Assembly (NCBI RefSeq): GCF_002127325.2
Contig: NC_035435.2
Span: 8,157,800 to 8,221,799 of the forward strand
Length of the DNA stretch: 64,000 nucleotides
Direction: 5' to 3'
Source: Helianthus annuus
Lineage: Eukaryota > Streptophyta > Magnoliopsida > Asterales > Asteraceae
In this document: positions 23,661-35,331 of the stretch, in pieces
Position numbering within the stretch: position 1 is the stretch's first letter
How the letters are laid out: every line of letters begins with the position of its first letter
Notes under the pieces: model-generated
Databases searched by the model: none
What the model was told of the DNA's origin: nothing
Seen by the model: only the letters and a program-made list of their open reading frames with translations
Made by a program: the position numbers and the translations under genes

Positions 23661-24830
23661 CTAGTCCATATCCTCATCGTTGTCATCACCTCTGTCCCCA
23701 TGACCCGCCATATACTCCCGGATTCTTCCGATGTCGTCTTGGATATCGTTGATGTTTCGCTCGATAGCTCCGACCCGGTGATATGTGTTGTTGGCAACGT
23801 TGTAGGTGTTCCTGGTGCACATGAGGTTTTCCTGCAAAAGATCATGTAAACTTTGAAGGTTAGGAAAACCGCCTCCTTGGGAGGAGGATTGGCCCGGATC
23901 ACCATGGGGTTGGTACTGGTAGTGGGGAGTTGGATGGTGAAGGACTAGGGCCTCCTGTGGGTTCCATGCATGGCCTTGCATCCTTTGAAAGCTCACCGAT
24001 CCGTCTTCCACCTCATAAATTAGGTTCATGGCGCGACAAATGTGTATATCAACTCGTTCCGACCATGGGCTCCTTTCAAAGGACCTAGGAATGTGCATGA
24101 AGGGCTTGAAGAGGCGGTACACCCATCCTCCAAAGAAGATAGGGGTTGGTGCACGAGCAAGACCGTTCAGATGCATGTTTCGAAGCAGGAGATATGGAAC
24201 ATCGAGGGCCCTCCGGTTGTGGATGCAGTGAAGGACTACCAAATCTTTCAACCCAACAACGCCGCTACTGTCATGTCTTTGGCTAAGAGAGTAAGTGAGG
24301 AGCCTATGAATGTAGTGATAAAGCGGATCCCTCAACTTAGTACTCTTTGTGCTGCTGGGGTTGTAGTGTCCTTCACCAATTTGGGCCCATGCAGCTTGGC
24401 GCTCATTTTCATCCAGATCTCGCAATCCCCCAGTGTTTTCCTCATTTCCCGAATCTTCTTCCGTATACAGTCCCACTATTGCCCCAAATTGCGCCATAGA
24501 GATCGAGTACCTTGTCCCACCACATCGAAATGCAACCCCCTCATTGTCAAACGGGTCACACCTTGAAGTGAAGGTGAAAGTACTGTAGAATTCCATAGCG
24601 CATTGATGTACCGATCGAAGTCGAGTGGTCAAGGCAACCCTGAGTGGTCCGGTAACAAGGTTGTTGAATCGGTCGAGTTGGTTCACCAAGGTTAATAGGT
24701 CCGTGCACGCTTGCCTTGGGTATTCTTCGGGTCTAGTTTGAAGTATCTCGTATCTTGCCCTAGCATCGAGCTCATTTGCGTTAAATCTTGTGAACTTCGA
24801 CATCTGAAAGAATACACCAAAAGTTAGCAC
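23661..24830 (-). CDS. Athila env-like ORF (function unknown)
   Basis: An intact 389-codon frame lies on the minus strand. The first ATG is at 24830, but MSKFTRFNANELDARARY from the ATG at 24803 is the more likely start. The order pol then this ORF matches the extra 3' ORF of Athila elements, often called env-like by position. Motifs include RYEILQTRPEEY, EFYSTFTF, RYSISMAQFGAIVGLYTEED and a C-terminal region with HRVGAIERNINDIQDDIGRIREYM, which looks helical, before an acidic DDNDEDMD end. I see no clear signal peptide or transmembrane segment. It could instead be a structural or movement-type protein. It is the only long uninterrupted frame in this element. Confidence 0.65.
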   Translation of the reverse strand: MLTFGVFFQMSKFTRFNANELDARARYEILQTRPEEYPRQACTDLLTLVNQLDRFNNLVTGPLRVALTTRLRSVHQCAMEFYSTFTFTSRCDPFDNEGVAFRCGGTRYSISMAQFGAIVGLYTEEDSGNEENTGGLRDLDENERQAAWAQIGEGHYNPSSTKSTKLRDPLYHYIHRLLTYSLSQRHDSSGVVGLKDLVVLHCIHNRRALDVPYLLLRNMHLNGLARAPTPIFFGGWVYRLFKPFMHIPRSFERSPWSERVDIHICRAMNLIYEVEDGSVSFQRMQGHAWNPQEALVLHHPTPHYQYQPHGDPGQSSSQGGGFPNLQSLHDLLQENLMCTRNTYNVANNTYHRVGAIERNINDIQDDIGRIREYMAGHGDRGDDNDEDMD

Positions 24831-25576
24831 GAAACAGTGAGATTTTTGAAAGAAACTGCAAATACTGAGCTGGACGCGACCCCGTGCTCAGCGGGCACGA
24901 CCCCGTGTCCAGGCGTCTGTTACTCAAAAACTTCATTTTTCGACCCGGTCCCGAAAATCTGAAAATTTTTGGCCAAGTAGGTGCAGTTTCCCCTGAAAAT
25001 GAAACCCCAAGTGCCGTTTTTCCCAAAACAAACCGTTTACCCCTTCAATTTTATCTTTTTCGGTTCAAAAACAAGGGTTTGAGTTTTTTGTGAGAAATTG
25101 GGCAAATCTATCAACAGTACAAGTGTATTTACTTCCCATTACACTAATCTAAACTAATGCTAACAAATTATTTCAAAATTTGAGGTTCGATCCGGATGAA
25201 CTTCAAGAACCCTAGATTTTTTCCCAAATTTTTGATGTTTAACTACATGCAAGTAACTAATCTAACTACTAATGATGATAGAATCATACCTTGATGTTGT
25301 TAGATCTAGAGGTAACGTCGAAAATCTGCAGAAAATCGCCTCGGACCAGAGCTTTTTCGGGGAAACGGGGCGTGTGGAATGATGTAACTGTTATGAAAAG
25401 AGGGTTTTATCCCGACAGTTGCGCCGACACGGCCCCGTGCCGAGCAAAGTTTTGAATTTTTTTTTGTGTGTGCTCGGGTGAGTGCCCGTTTTTCCCAATA
25501 AGCATGGTTAAAAGACTTACCGCTTTCGATGTATACTCACTTGTTCGTAACATACCAGGTATGATGTGGATGCTTT
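24831..25576 (-). other. Athila spacer between integrase and env-like ORF
   Basis: About 750 bases without a gene. It contains CACGACCCCGTG-type dyads at 24873-24912 and 25425-25442. The ORFs at 24781-25093 are short and overlap on both strands, so they are not supported. Confidence 0.6.
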
Positions 25577-26570
25577 TCATTCGTTGAGCGTTTGAAGCGA
25601 GATCTCTTCTTCCTCATCCTCAATGGATCCTCGGTAGAGTTTTAGCCGTTGGCCATTGACTTTGAATGGAATCCCATTTGAAGCTTTAATTTCTACTGCA
25701 CCGTGAGGAAAAATATGGGTGATGGAAAAAGGTCCTGACCACCTAGATTTTAGTTTACCCGGAAATAATCGAAGTCGTGAATTAAACAATAGAACTTGGT
25801 CTCCTACTCGAAATTCATTAGGTTTAATATATTTGTCATGCAAATTTTTCATTCTTTCCTTATAAATTTCAGAGTTAGAGTATGCATAATTCCTTAGTTC
25901 GTCTAATTCATTCATTTGACAAAATCGATTTTTACTTGCAGTTTCTAAGTCTAGGTTTACACTTTTTATTGCCCAGTAGGCTTTGTGAGCTATTTCTACT
26001 GGCAAATGACAACTTTTTCCATAGACGAGCTTATACGGGGTTGTGCCTATAGTGGTTTTATAAGCAGTTCGAAAGGCCCATAAAGCATCATCTAGTTTAT
26101 CAGCCCATTCCTTTTTATTTAACCCTACGGTTTTTTCAAGTATTCGTTTTAAACCTCAGTTAGTCACTTCGGCTTGTCCATTTGTTTGAGGGTGATATGC
26201 CGTTGAGACCCGATGATAGACCCCATATCTTGTTAAGATTTTTTCGAGTTGATGGTTACAAAAATGGGTACCTCTATCACTTATTAATGCTTTGGGTGTT
26301 CCAAAACGAGAGAATATTTTTTTCAGAAATCTTACCACTACTCTTCCATCATTTGTTGGAAGAGCTTCGGCCTCGGCCCATTTAGACAAGTAATCAACCG
26401 CCACAAGTATATATTTGTTTCCTTTTGACGGTGGGAAGGGTCCCATGAAATCGAGTCCCCACACATCAAAAATTTCACAAACGAGAATGCCATTTTGAGG
26501 CATTTCGTTTTTGGAATAAATATTACCTGATCTTTGGCAAGCATCACATGTCCTTACAAGATCTTGCGCA
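25577..26570 (-). pseudogene. Athila integrase, main part
   Basis: The frame carries TCDACQRSG (end of the HHCC zinc finger), [10 protein letters not shown] (first Asp), [10 protein letters not shown] (second Asp), [16 protein letters not shown] (catalytic Glu), then ALWAFRTAYKTTIG, YGKSCHLPVE and a C-terminal [27 protein letters not shown]. One TGA (26156-26158) follows VTN where the family has Arg; otherwise the frame is open to the end. The zinc finger is split by element C at 26570/39935, with the two His codons on the far side. No chromodomain is present, as expected for Athila. Confidence 0.88.
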
Positions 26571-29500
26571 TGTAACACCTCGAAAATTTGTGGCCAATAA
26601 ATAAACGACACGTGTCACATACGACAAAAGTAATACAAACACGGATCAAATTAAAATATGTGTGGTAGGATTTTTTTAAGACATGTCGACATGTTAATTT
26701 ATACCTCTGAACGACTTCTTCATTATAAATCCCAAGACCCTAGCATGATTAACAAACAACCATACCTTAATCCGGTGCTTACTAATGATAAAGGATGTCC
26801 AAGTTTACTAATTTGGATCCTATGAAAATAATGTTCAATAAACCATTTTTCATGAATTCCATCTTTGTGCAAACCAATGATACATTGTGATAGATAGATA
26901 ACTGTCCAAGCATGGGTTAAAGGCATTGTGCTGAAAATGCCAACCAGGAATCATGCATTGCAAGTTGTCCGTTCAAATCATGAAAGATTATTTTTTTATT
27001 TTATTATTATTTTTTTTTTGCTTCTGACAAGGGCTTACGGACCACAAGGGTCCTGCCTTACAGACCGCAAGGTGTGAAAGGTTAAAATGTTTTCTCTGTC
27101 AAAGGCTTACGGACCGCAAGAGCCCTGCCTTACGGTCCGTAAGGGGTGCCCAGCGACACTAAGTTGGCTGTTGGCTGTTATAACGGTTAAACCGACTTAC
27201 CAAGATATTTTTGGGGACATGGGCGACTCCTAACACTTCCTAGGCACTAGGATACACTTGTAAATGATCTGGATCACCCCATAGACTTAGTTGTCACCAT
27301 CTTGGAGGATGTTGAACACTATAAAAGGCCAATGAGTTGTAACATTGTGTTCACTCATCTTTCTGCAATCTTGGAGCTTCTCTGGAGCACAAGTGCCTTC
27401 TCTAAGCATCTCTAGTCATTCATTGGACTTCAGTAAGTATACTTAACCTTCCTTAGTTTAGTTTTTGCTTAGTTTTAGCTTAAAAGTCAATCCGTCGTAA
27501 TTAACGATTGACTTAACGATAAATCACAAATGGTCCAATGGTTTGTCGAATCAAAGGTAGTTATATGTTGGTAATTATGTGGGCATTAAACCCTTAAAAG
27601 GGCACCCTCTGATTCCCACTCTAACTAGTCCGAATGTCGAGTCAAACTTGCTTAGAAAAAAGTCAACAGAATGCTAAATTGTGATTTTATGCATAATCAG
27701 TAATGTAGATGGCGTGTAACCTGTTTTAACACTCAGACAACATTAATAATAAGTATATTAACTAGTCTAAGCTTGTTTGATCCGACCATTTACTGTTTTG
27801 ACCCGGTTCGGAACCGAGAGTCGCAAAACTTTGACTTTTGCTTTGACTTCAGTTCTGACCCGTTATGGTATGATTTAGATATGCCTTAGGACTCTCTTAG
27901 GACCAGGTTACATGATGGTACAACCCTCTGTGACCGGTTCGTTGTTTGTCCAAGTCTTTTGCACATTTCCGTTAAATGCTTAAAAGTTGACCGTAACGTC
28001 CTTTTTACTTTAAAACAAGAATTTTGGACACGTGAAAGGACAATAACCTTAGTTACTGATTTCTAAGCATGTCCCTAAAATTTCACGTCAATCCGAGGTC
28101 CAGAATAGGGGTTATGCTAATTAGCGCAATTACGAAAACTTTAGTAATTAAAAGGCGCAATTAGCATAAAACCTATCTAAACCCAAATTTCAAAACCAAA
28201 CCTTTCATACACTGATGTAAAATAATATTTTGAGATTTTTAAAGATTTTTAATTATTTTTAACCTGCTCATAACCTGCGGTTATGGCATCGGTTCGGTAA
28301 ATACTGAATATACCCTTTTAGGGCATAACTTGAGTTCTACATGGTATTTTGACCCGATTCCAGTTGCTACTGATTTTAAATAATAAATAAAGTATTTTGG
28401 ACTTTATAAACTATTCGGAAAACTCAGTTTCCTGTAGAACTCAGAAACCTCTTTTATAATCTTTAAAAGTGACCGAAATACCCCTACGGGGCATATAATG
28501 GATTTAAACTCGTTACGGGCATTATGGAAGGTATCCTACTGATACCACAATGCTTTAAAGCATATTGACTTAGGAAACCTGTGTAGGACTCTTACCGTTA
28601 CCCGTTACGCCTTTTGCGCGCACGGTTCGGTTTATGTAACTAGTTTACATAAACTAGCCGAAACGGGTCAAACCTTATCGTTTTCACTTCAAAATCCAGA
28701 GTGTGGTTATTCTACTCATATAAAACAGGTCTTTAAACTTGTTGGGTCCAAACCACATTCCATTCCCGGTTTTCTGCTTTCACGCGATTAAACCGTAATT
28801 ATCCTTTGAAACTAACCGGTCCAAGCTAAGGCTAGATTAAAGACCCGTTAGGATTCTAATAGGTTGTTATAAACCTTCGTTCCAGAATAGGAGCCCAGTA
28901 AAAGATACTTGCATTTGTTTGTTGAGGTTATTACTTGCTCAGGTAAATACTTTTAACTTATTTTCCGTTATACGGGCTTGGGTTACGGTATTTAAAATAC
29001 CGCTTGGTCGGGCAATTGACCCCAACTCATTAGTAGTTGGGTATTATCAATGTGACCCGTTTAAAAATTGGTTTTGTTGGCTTTACGCCTTTGGGAGCTT
29101 AATGACCATGTATCGGATATCTTTGGCATCATTTTACGAAATGGCCACGACCTCGACACACGGGTGTAGGCATACACCCGTCAATGTGTCTATATTATAA
29201 AGGTATAACCATTGGTTTTCCCGCCACGGCTTTATGCTTTGTGGCGTGTCTATTAACCTTAAACCCGGCACGACCCGGGCGACCGAACGCGTAGTGAACA
29301 TGTAATTCTTTTACAAGATTAAATATGATTAATTATCCCAAGTTATAAAGAGTTTGTGCCTTGTGCATTCAAATCAATTTTATTAAACATTTTTACAAAA
29401 GTGTCGGTTGAATGTATTTACAAGTGTAAACTGACGTATTTTCCCCAAAAGATTAAATGCAGGTTCTGTACGAAATAGGCTGGCCACTCCTTAGCATCGT

Positions 29501-29750
29501 TAGAGTCTCGCAAGCTTGGGATGCCAATATCTGTTGAACAATATTTCTATTTTTATTTTTGATCCCCTGTGGATTTATTTCGACTATTCGTGATACTTGG
29601 ATATTACAATCGATGGTTGAAATATAATATCTATCTTTATGCTTCCGCTGTGCATTTAAATATTGTGGTTTGACTATATTGTTGCCAACTACGTCACGGT
29701 AATCCCCCACCGGGCCCACCGGTGAAACACGTGGAAATCGGGGTGTGACA
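26571..29750 (+). repeat. 5' LTR of element C
   Basis: This copy matches 36769-39934 along its full length. Features are a T/A-rich tract near 26990-27020, four TTACGGACCGCAAG-type modules (27035-27150), a TATAAAAG box at 27320-27327 and a 93-codon ORF (28919-29200) that is also in the other LTR but has no recognisable domain. Confidence 0.95.
27320..27327 (+). promoter_or_regulatory. TATA box of element C 5' LTR
   Basis: TATAAAAG lies about 750 bases into the LTR, downstream of the TTACGGACCG modules; the same box in the 3' LTR is at 37504-37511. Confidence 0.7.
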
Positions 29751-29753
29751 GGT

Positions 29754-29767
29754 TGGTATCAGAGCCA
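29754..29767 (+). other. Primer-binding site of element C (initiator-Met tRNA)
   Basis: TGGTATCAGAGCCA lies three bases after the 5' LTR end. Confidence 0.92.
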
Positions 29768-29923
29768 ACGTTGAGTGAATTAAACACTATCCTGATGTGT
29801 TTAATCTCAATGACACAATTGCACATACTTGAGTCTAGACAAGAACATAGGACAAGTTCGAATTGTCATTCCAGTTTGTCTTTTATTGTTTATTGTGATT
29901 TAAAAATTTATTAAGCAGGAAAA

Positions 29924-31066
29924 ATGCCACCAGCAATTAGAAGAGGAGGAAGAGGCAAAGGGCCGATCACTACTCACAATGATCACGAGGCCGGACCTTC
30001 AAACATGCGAGCTCCTTCCAGTACAAGGAGTGAAGAACCTCAGAGGCGTAGGAGGAACCTCTTTGAACCTGCAAGACGGTCTACCTCACACAGTTCGACA
30101 CCTCCATACCGTCACTCTTTTGGACCAAATTCGGAGAATGAGCCCAGTAACCCTCAACCTTCGTTTATACCTCTCCAGCGATTTGCTTCGCACCGTTCCT
30201 ATGGTGATCCTACTCCTTTCTTTCAAGGCCGATTTAACCCGGCTGATTATGTCCAAGAAGCAATAGGTTATAACCCTTTAGGACCAGAGGATCACTTTTC
30301 CGAGGACAACGCGATGGATATGGACGAGGATACAGATCCCGTCGAGCCTGCAAGGGGTACTCCCAATCACCCTATCGAGATCTCTGATGGGTCATCCTTC
30401 CATGGAACGCCCTATCAAGGTCCCGACAGTTTTCAGGCGAGGTTTAACCAGTGCGAGTGGTACTTTACACCCTCTCACCATTCTTCACCTCACCAGCAGC
30501 AACAGCAACAGGATCCTTCCGAGGATTCGCGTTTCGTGGCAGTTACGCCACCGCCTCCACCGCCACCAGTTCAGCAAGCACCTCCAGATCTGCCAAGGCG
30601 AAGAAGATCAGGCGCGCGGATGTCCACCCGAGGAGGGGAATTCCATTTTGGCACCCCTCGCCACTCGAGTGCAAGTCACTTTCCGCCAATGCCTGAAGAA
30701 CCACAGTTAGAGGAACCTTCGGGTCACCCTGCAGAGGTGAATTCTGCACCAGTTGCACCACCTCCGCCACCATTTGGGTATGATAACCCTATACCAGCGT
30801 ACGCCGGTTCCACCGCGTACAACCCGTTTGAGCAGCCGACTCACACGCACTACAACTATAATTATGATGCCGACCCATACGTGGTAGCGGCCAATTACAA
30901 CGCCCTCCACCCCGACAGACCTTATGGGGATCCTTGGGGATTAGGATACGCAGCTCATGGGTATCCAGCACCTCCTAGACCTCCGGTTCAGCAGCCGTCG
31001 CAACAGCCACGTTTTTCTCCACCAGAGCAAGAAGAAATCCTCCACCGTCTAAACCGAGTGGAATGA
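29924..31066 (+). CDS. Extra ORF upstream of gag in element C (Pro/Gln-rich, unknown function)
   Basis: A 380-codon frame starts at the first ATG of the leader (MPPAIRRGGRGKGP) and precedes gag, where most chromoviruses have only untranslated leader. The product is basic at the N-terminus with an RRRRNLF patch that could be a nuclear signal. It then has acidic MDMDEDTD, poly-Gln (QQQQQQ), poly-Pro (PPPPPPP), a second basic patch (RRRRSGAR) and a Tyr/Asn-rich part (HYNYNYDADPY). It looks largely disordered. After the TGA (31064-31066) the frame goes on with coding-like sequence (DFEQECKSNRGFLKGLANLLKG), so the stop may be premature. It has no zinc knuckle, protease or known domain that I recognise. 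Confidence 0.6.
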   Translation: MPPAIRRGGRGKGPITTHNDHEAGPSNMRAPSSTRSEEPQRRRRNLFEPARRSTSHSSTPPYRHSFGPNSENEPSNPQPSFIPLQRFASHRSYGDPTPFFQGRFNPADYVQEAIGYNPLGPEDHFSEDNAMDMDEDTDPVEPARGTPNHPIEISDGSSFHGTPYQGPDSFQARFNQCEWYFTPSHHSSPHQQQQQQDPSEDSRFVAVTPPPPPPPVQQAPPDLPRRRRSGARMSTRGGEFHFGTPRHSSASHFPPMPEEPQLEEPSGHPAEVNSAPVAPPPPPFGYDNPIPAYAGSTAYNPFEQPTHTHYNYNYDADPYVVAANYNALHPDRPYGDPWGLGYAAHGYPAPPRPPVQQPSQQPRFSPPEQEEILHRLNRVE

Positions 31067-32160
31067 GACTTTGAGCAAGAATGTAAAAGTAATCGTGGAT
31101 TCCTCAAGGGCCTAGCAAACCTACTAAAAGGGAGGAAGAACGAGATCATTAGCCTCTTTATGTACTATAGTATTTACTATTACAATCAAGTCCCTGCGAG
31201 GACATTTGTTTTGAGTATTTTAGTCCCTGCGTGGACATTTATCGTGTTTAGTCCCTGCGTGGATAATTGCCTTTCAGTCCCTGTGTGGACTTATCTTTTT
31301 CCTGTGCGGACACCTATCCTTGTATTTAGTACTGCGTGGACTTATCTTTTAGTCCCTGTGTGGACATCTATCTAGGTATTTTGTCTCTGCGTCGACTTGT
31401 TTTCTGTAAACCTCTGCGTAGGTATCTATCTATTAAAAAGTCCCGTTTAGGGCAGTACTAATGGAATGTTAAGTTATAAATTTCATTATGTTATTATATA
31501 CATTCTTATATGAAAGAAATCAAAAATCATTCCTTTTTCAATTAATCTACCTAAATAAAGAATCTTAATAGTGAAACCTAGCCTGGTGTCATTATAAGAC
31601 CCGGCCAAGATGGTAAGACATAATTAAAAGATTCAGATTCCAGTTAACCTCTGTAAACATGTTAACATCCTTGGCAGATGTGATTCGTTAAAATCACACG
31701 CGTCATTCTTATATACGAATCCATCAAGGGATTCCAAAACCCAAATTAATGATTTGTAAATCAAGGGTTAAATCGTCAATAAAGATGATCATTTATTAAA
31801 CATCCATTAGTGATGAAGTGCCTACGGGCCATACTTATTGTCATATAAGACAAAAGGCAGTTGTAGTCTATAACTCCCTGTCAGAAAAGGTAAAAGAACT
31901 ATGGTTCAAACCTTCATGCCTTGATTCTCTGTGATCCCGGCTTATATTATAAAAACGTCCTTATGACTAGGCTTTTGTGCCACTAACAATATTGTTATAA
32001 TAAGGATAAGTTATGTTCAAATCCTAACTAAAAGTGAGTAACAAATTAACCATATATGGTCTATGTTTACCATGGTTAATGAATTGCCATAAAAGACAAT
32101 TCCATAATAAACTCCTTTAATAAAATTCTGTCATGTTCTTTGTAGCAGATCAAGATCTCG
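31067..32160 (+). other. Region between extra ORF and gag in element C, with minisatellite
   Basis: The first 70 bases continue the upstream frame beyond its stop. Then comes a degenerate minisatellite (31188-31435), then about 700 bases of A/T-rich sequence without ORFs. The gag ATG follows a stretch ending TAGCAGATCAAGATCTCG. Confidence 0.65.
31188..31435 (+). repeat. Degenerate minisatellite, unit AGTCCCTGCGTGGACATTTATC
   Basis: Eight or nine diverged copies of a unit containing CCCTGCGTGGAC, 25-40 bases apart, run through this stretch. Variation within the spacer (ATTTATCG, TTATCTTT, ATCTATC) shows the array is old. Confidence 0.85.
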
Positions 32161-33237
32161 ATGGCTGACCCAAATGAAGTTAATAGTCATTCAAAAGAGG
32201 ATGACAATGATAACGCCCAAATTCATATAACGGGCGTTGAATTGAAAGCTTTGGTAGACAACACTGTAAAGACGGCCTTAGATCGTCAATATGAAGAGTA
32301 CAACGAGTCTCGAAGCAGGACCTTATCTACACCACACTCAAAGCCAAAAACCCACTCTAAATCTCACAGTAAACCACCCTCGACTCCGTCTAAGCCTAAG
32401 AAGGATGACGATAGGCACTCATCCAATGAGAATAGCGTCCACCCTAAGAAGAAAGTGGTCGATGACGCACCTCGCGCCAAGGGTTGCACGTATAAGTGCT
32501 TTGTCTCCTGCAAGCCTAGAGATTTTACTGGGGAGAAGGGCGCGGTGGATTGTATGACCTGGTTAGACGAAATGGACACTGTTGTGGACATCAGTGGTTG
32601 TGCTGAGAGAGACGTGGTGAAGTTTGTATCCCAGTCGTTTAAGGGTGAAGCCCTAGCATGGTGGAGATCTTTGGTTCAAGCCTCTGGGAAGGCTGTTTTG
32701 TATAGCATGACATCAGAGGAATTTATTGCTCTCATCAAAGAAAACTACTGCCCTCAGCACGAGGTTGAGAAGATAGAATCTGATTTCCTATCGTTGGTCA
32801 TGAAGAACCTGGATTGCCAGGCTTATCTCACGACTTTCAACACCCTGTCAAGATTGGTTCCGTACCTTGTGACACCGGAACCCAAACGGATCGCGCGTTT
32901 CATTGGGGGTTTGGCCCCAGAGATAAAAGCTAGCATGAAGGCTTCTAGGCTTGCTACCTTCAGATCCGTGGTAGATATATCTCTGTCTCTCACACTGGAT
33001 GCAGTGAGGCAGAGATCGTTGAGAAATGCTGATAGTGAGAAGAGGAAACGTGAAGATGATGATTCACGTAGATCTAACAAGAAGCACCGGGGCAATCGTG
33101 ACCACAAGAAGGGGTCAGAGAACAAGAAGAATGATCAACAGTCGGGCGATAAGCCCTTGTGCAAGGTTTGTCAGAAGCACTACTTCGGAAGGTGCATATT
33201 TGAAAAGAAATCCCAGCCAAAGGCCTGTGGGATATGA
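32161..33237 (+). pseudogene. Element C gag
   Basis: The frame starts MADPNEVNSHS at the ATG after AGATCTCG. Residues 110-280 are the gypsy gag core: CKPRDFTGEKGAVDCMTWLDEMD, GEALAWWRSL, YCPQHEVEKIESDF and FIGGLAPEIK. A Lys/Arg-rich RNA-binding region follows, then CKVCQKHYFGRC, a short zinc knuckle. The TGA at 33235-33237 stands at the second Cys of the next CX2CX4HX4C knuckle ([13 protein letters not shown]); a further knuckle, [14 protein letters not shown], lies in frame beyond it (33289-33330). Gag would form the particle and bind RNA. The product, if made, would lack two knuckles and pol. Confidence 0.88.
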
Positions 33238-33720
33238 AAGTCCTCTGAGCATAGGACTCTTGAGTGCAAGAAACTCAAGGATGCAACTTGCTATAGTTGC
33301 AACGAGAAAGGGCACATCAAGACTAACTGCCCGAAGATAGCGAAGAAGACTGATGAAGGGAAAAAGACCAATGCGAGGGTCTTTCAGATGAATGTTCAAG
33401 AGGCTATCCAGAACGACAACGTCATAACCGGTACGTTTCTTATCAACGATGTATTCGCAAGAGTATTATTTGATTCTGGAGCAGACAAATCCTTTGTGGA
33501 TGATAAGTTCTGTGAGTTGTTAAAATTGCCTGTTAAAACCTTGAATGTGAAATATGAGGTAGAACTAGCTGATGGGACTATGGGGACAGTCTCAACTGTT
33601 CTAGATGGATGTGTTATATCCATTAGGAATCACTCATTTCCTTTATCCCTATTACCCTTTAAACTAGCTGGTTTCGACATAGTATTGGGTATGGATTGGT
33701 TATCGCATAACCAAGCCCAA
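33238..33720 (+). pseudogene. Element C gag end and aspartic protease
   Basis: In frame with gag, after the nonsense codon, come the last zinc knuckle and then the protease: [28 protein letters not shown] with the D-S-G active site, and [16 protein letters not shown]. The order is that of chromoviruses, and no frameshift separates gag from pol. The protease processes the gag-pol polyprotein. Confidence 0.88.
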
Positions 33721-34986
33721 ATCGTGTGCAACCAGAAACAAGTGGTAATCAAGACTCCGTCTAGAGAACCACTTACCATCCAGGGAGATACTCGACATGG
33801 ATTGCCTGCACATGTATCTATGCTAAAGGCATCCAGATGTTTGAAGAAAGGATGTGTCATTTATATGGCACAGGTGACTATCGGTGAGGAGAAACCCAGA
33901 ATTGAAGACATCCCAATCATCTCTGACTATCCTGAAGTTTTCCCGGAAGAACTGCCTGGTTTGCCACCAGATAGGCAAGTGGAATTCAGTATCGACATCA
34001 TTCCAGGAGCCGCGCCTATTGCGAGAGCACCTTATAGATTGGCACCCACGGAAATGAAAGAATTGAGGACGCAGCTAGATGATCTGCTAGCCAAGGGTTT
34101 TGTTAGACCAAGTTCATCTCCTTGGGGAGCACCAATCCTGTTCGTCAAGAAGAAAGATGGTTCGATGCGTCTATGCATCGATTACCGTGAGCTGAATAAA
34201 GTTACAATCAAGAATAGGTATCCTTTGCCTAGGATCGACGATCTGTTCGATCAGTTGCAAGGAGCGAGCTACTTTTCCAAGATTGACCTGAGGTCAGGGT
34301 ACCATCAATTGAAGGTCAAGGATGAAGATGTGCACAAAACAGCGTTTAGGACTCGTTATGGTCATTTCGAGTTCCTAGTGATGCCTTTTGGGCTCACCAA
34401 TGCACCTGCCGCATTCATGGATCTTATGAATCGCGTTTGTAAGCCTTATTTGGATAAATTTGTCATTGTCTTCATCGATGACATCCTCATCTATTCAAAA
34501 AGTCAGGCTGACCATGAGAAACATCTTCGATGTATTCTCAAACTGCTTCATCAAGTAAAGCTTTATGCCAAATTCTCTAAATGTGAATTTTGGCTACGAG
34601 AAGTTCAGTTCCTTGGACATGTAGTCAGCGAGCGTGGTATCCAGGTGGATCCCGCTAAAGTTGAAGACGTCATGAATTGGCAGGAGCCGAAGACACGTAC
34701 GGAGATTCACAGTTTCCAAGGTCTAGCAGGATACTACAGACGCTTCATCGAAAATTTCTCAAGAATTGTTGCACCCCTAACTTCTTTAACTAGAAAGAAT
34801 ATAAAGCTTAATTGGGGCCCTAAGCAGCAAGAAGCTTTTGATATCCTCAAACAAAAGCTGAGCAATGCTCCAGTGTTGACATTGCCGGAAGGAATGGAAG
34901 AATTTGTCGTATATTGTGATGCATCGCACACCGGTATGGGTTGTGTGCTTATGCAGAGGGGCGAGGTGATTGCCTATGCTTCGTGA
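33721..34986 (+). pseudogene. Element C reverse transcriptase and start of RNase H
   Basis: The region opens with [19 protein letters not shown], then [76 protein letters not shown] and the catalytic FIDDILIYS (codons at 34471-34497). RNase H begins with [19 protein letters not shown] at 34984-34986 replaces the Arg of the YASRQLK motif; CGA to TGA would be a single C-to-T change. No other lesion is visible in the RT itself. Confidence 0.93.
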
Positions 34987-35331
34987 CAATTGAAAGTGCA
35001 TGAAAAGAACTACACCACCCATGACTTGGAGTTGGGTGTCGTTGTATTTGCACTAAAGCTTTGGAGGCATTACCTTTATGGCATTAAATTTGTGATCTAT
35101 TCTGATCACAAAAGCCTTCAGCATCTATTCAATCAGAAAGATCTGAATATGAGGCAGCGACGTTGGATGGAAACTCTGAACGACTATGACTGTGAAATAA
35201 GATACCATCCAGGCAAGGCCAACATAGTCGCAGATGCCTTGAGCAGAAAAGAAAGAGTGAAACCAATTAGGATCAATGCCAAGAGCATTGAAATCAAGAA
35301 CAGTCTGAATGAGAGATTGTTAGCTGCATAG
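34987..35331 (+). pseudogene. Element C RNase H, remaining part
   Basis: The frame continues as [43 protein letters not shown] and [17 protein letters not shown], the standard chromovirus RNase H. It stops at a TAG (35329-35331), where a Gln codon would be expected (CAG to TAG, one C-to-T change). The frame is the same on both sides. Confidence 0.9.

Noticed and set aside
23661..24830. True retroviral envelope gene
   Set aside because: The ORF is env-like only by position after pol; I see no clear signal peptide, transmembrane segment or furin-type site.
28919..29200. 93-codon ORF, also in the other LTR of element C at 39103-39384
   Set aside because: It is kept only because the two LTRs are near-identical; it has no known domain and its amino acid changes do not look constrained.
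29754..29767. tRNA-like match TGGTATCAGAGCCA
   Set aside because: It is the complement of a tRNA 3' end used as primer-binding site, with no cloverleaf around it; the same holds for the other PBS copies.
30387..30971. Several ORFs overlapping the extra ORF of element C in other frames
   Set aside because: They are shadows produced by the Pro-rich composition; only the frame from 29924 starts at the leader's first ATG and spans the region.
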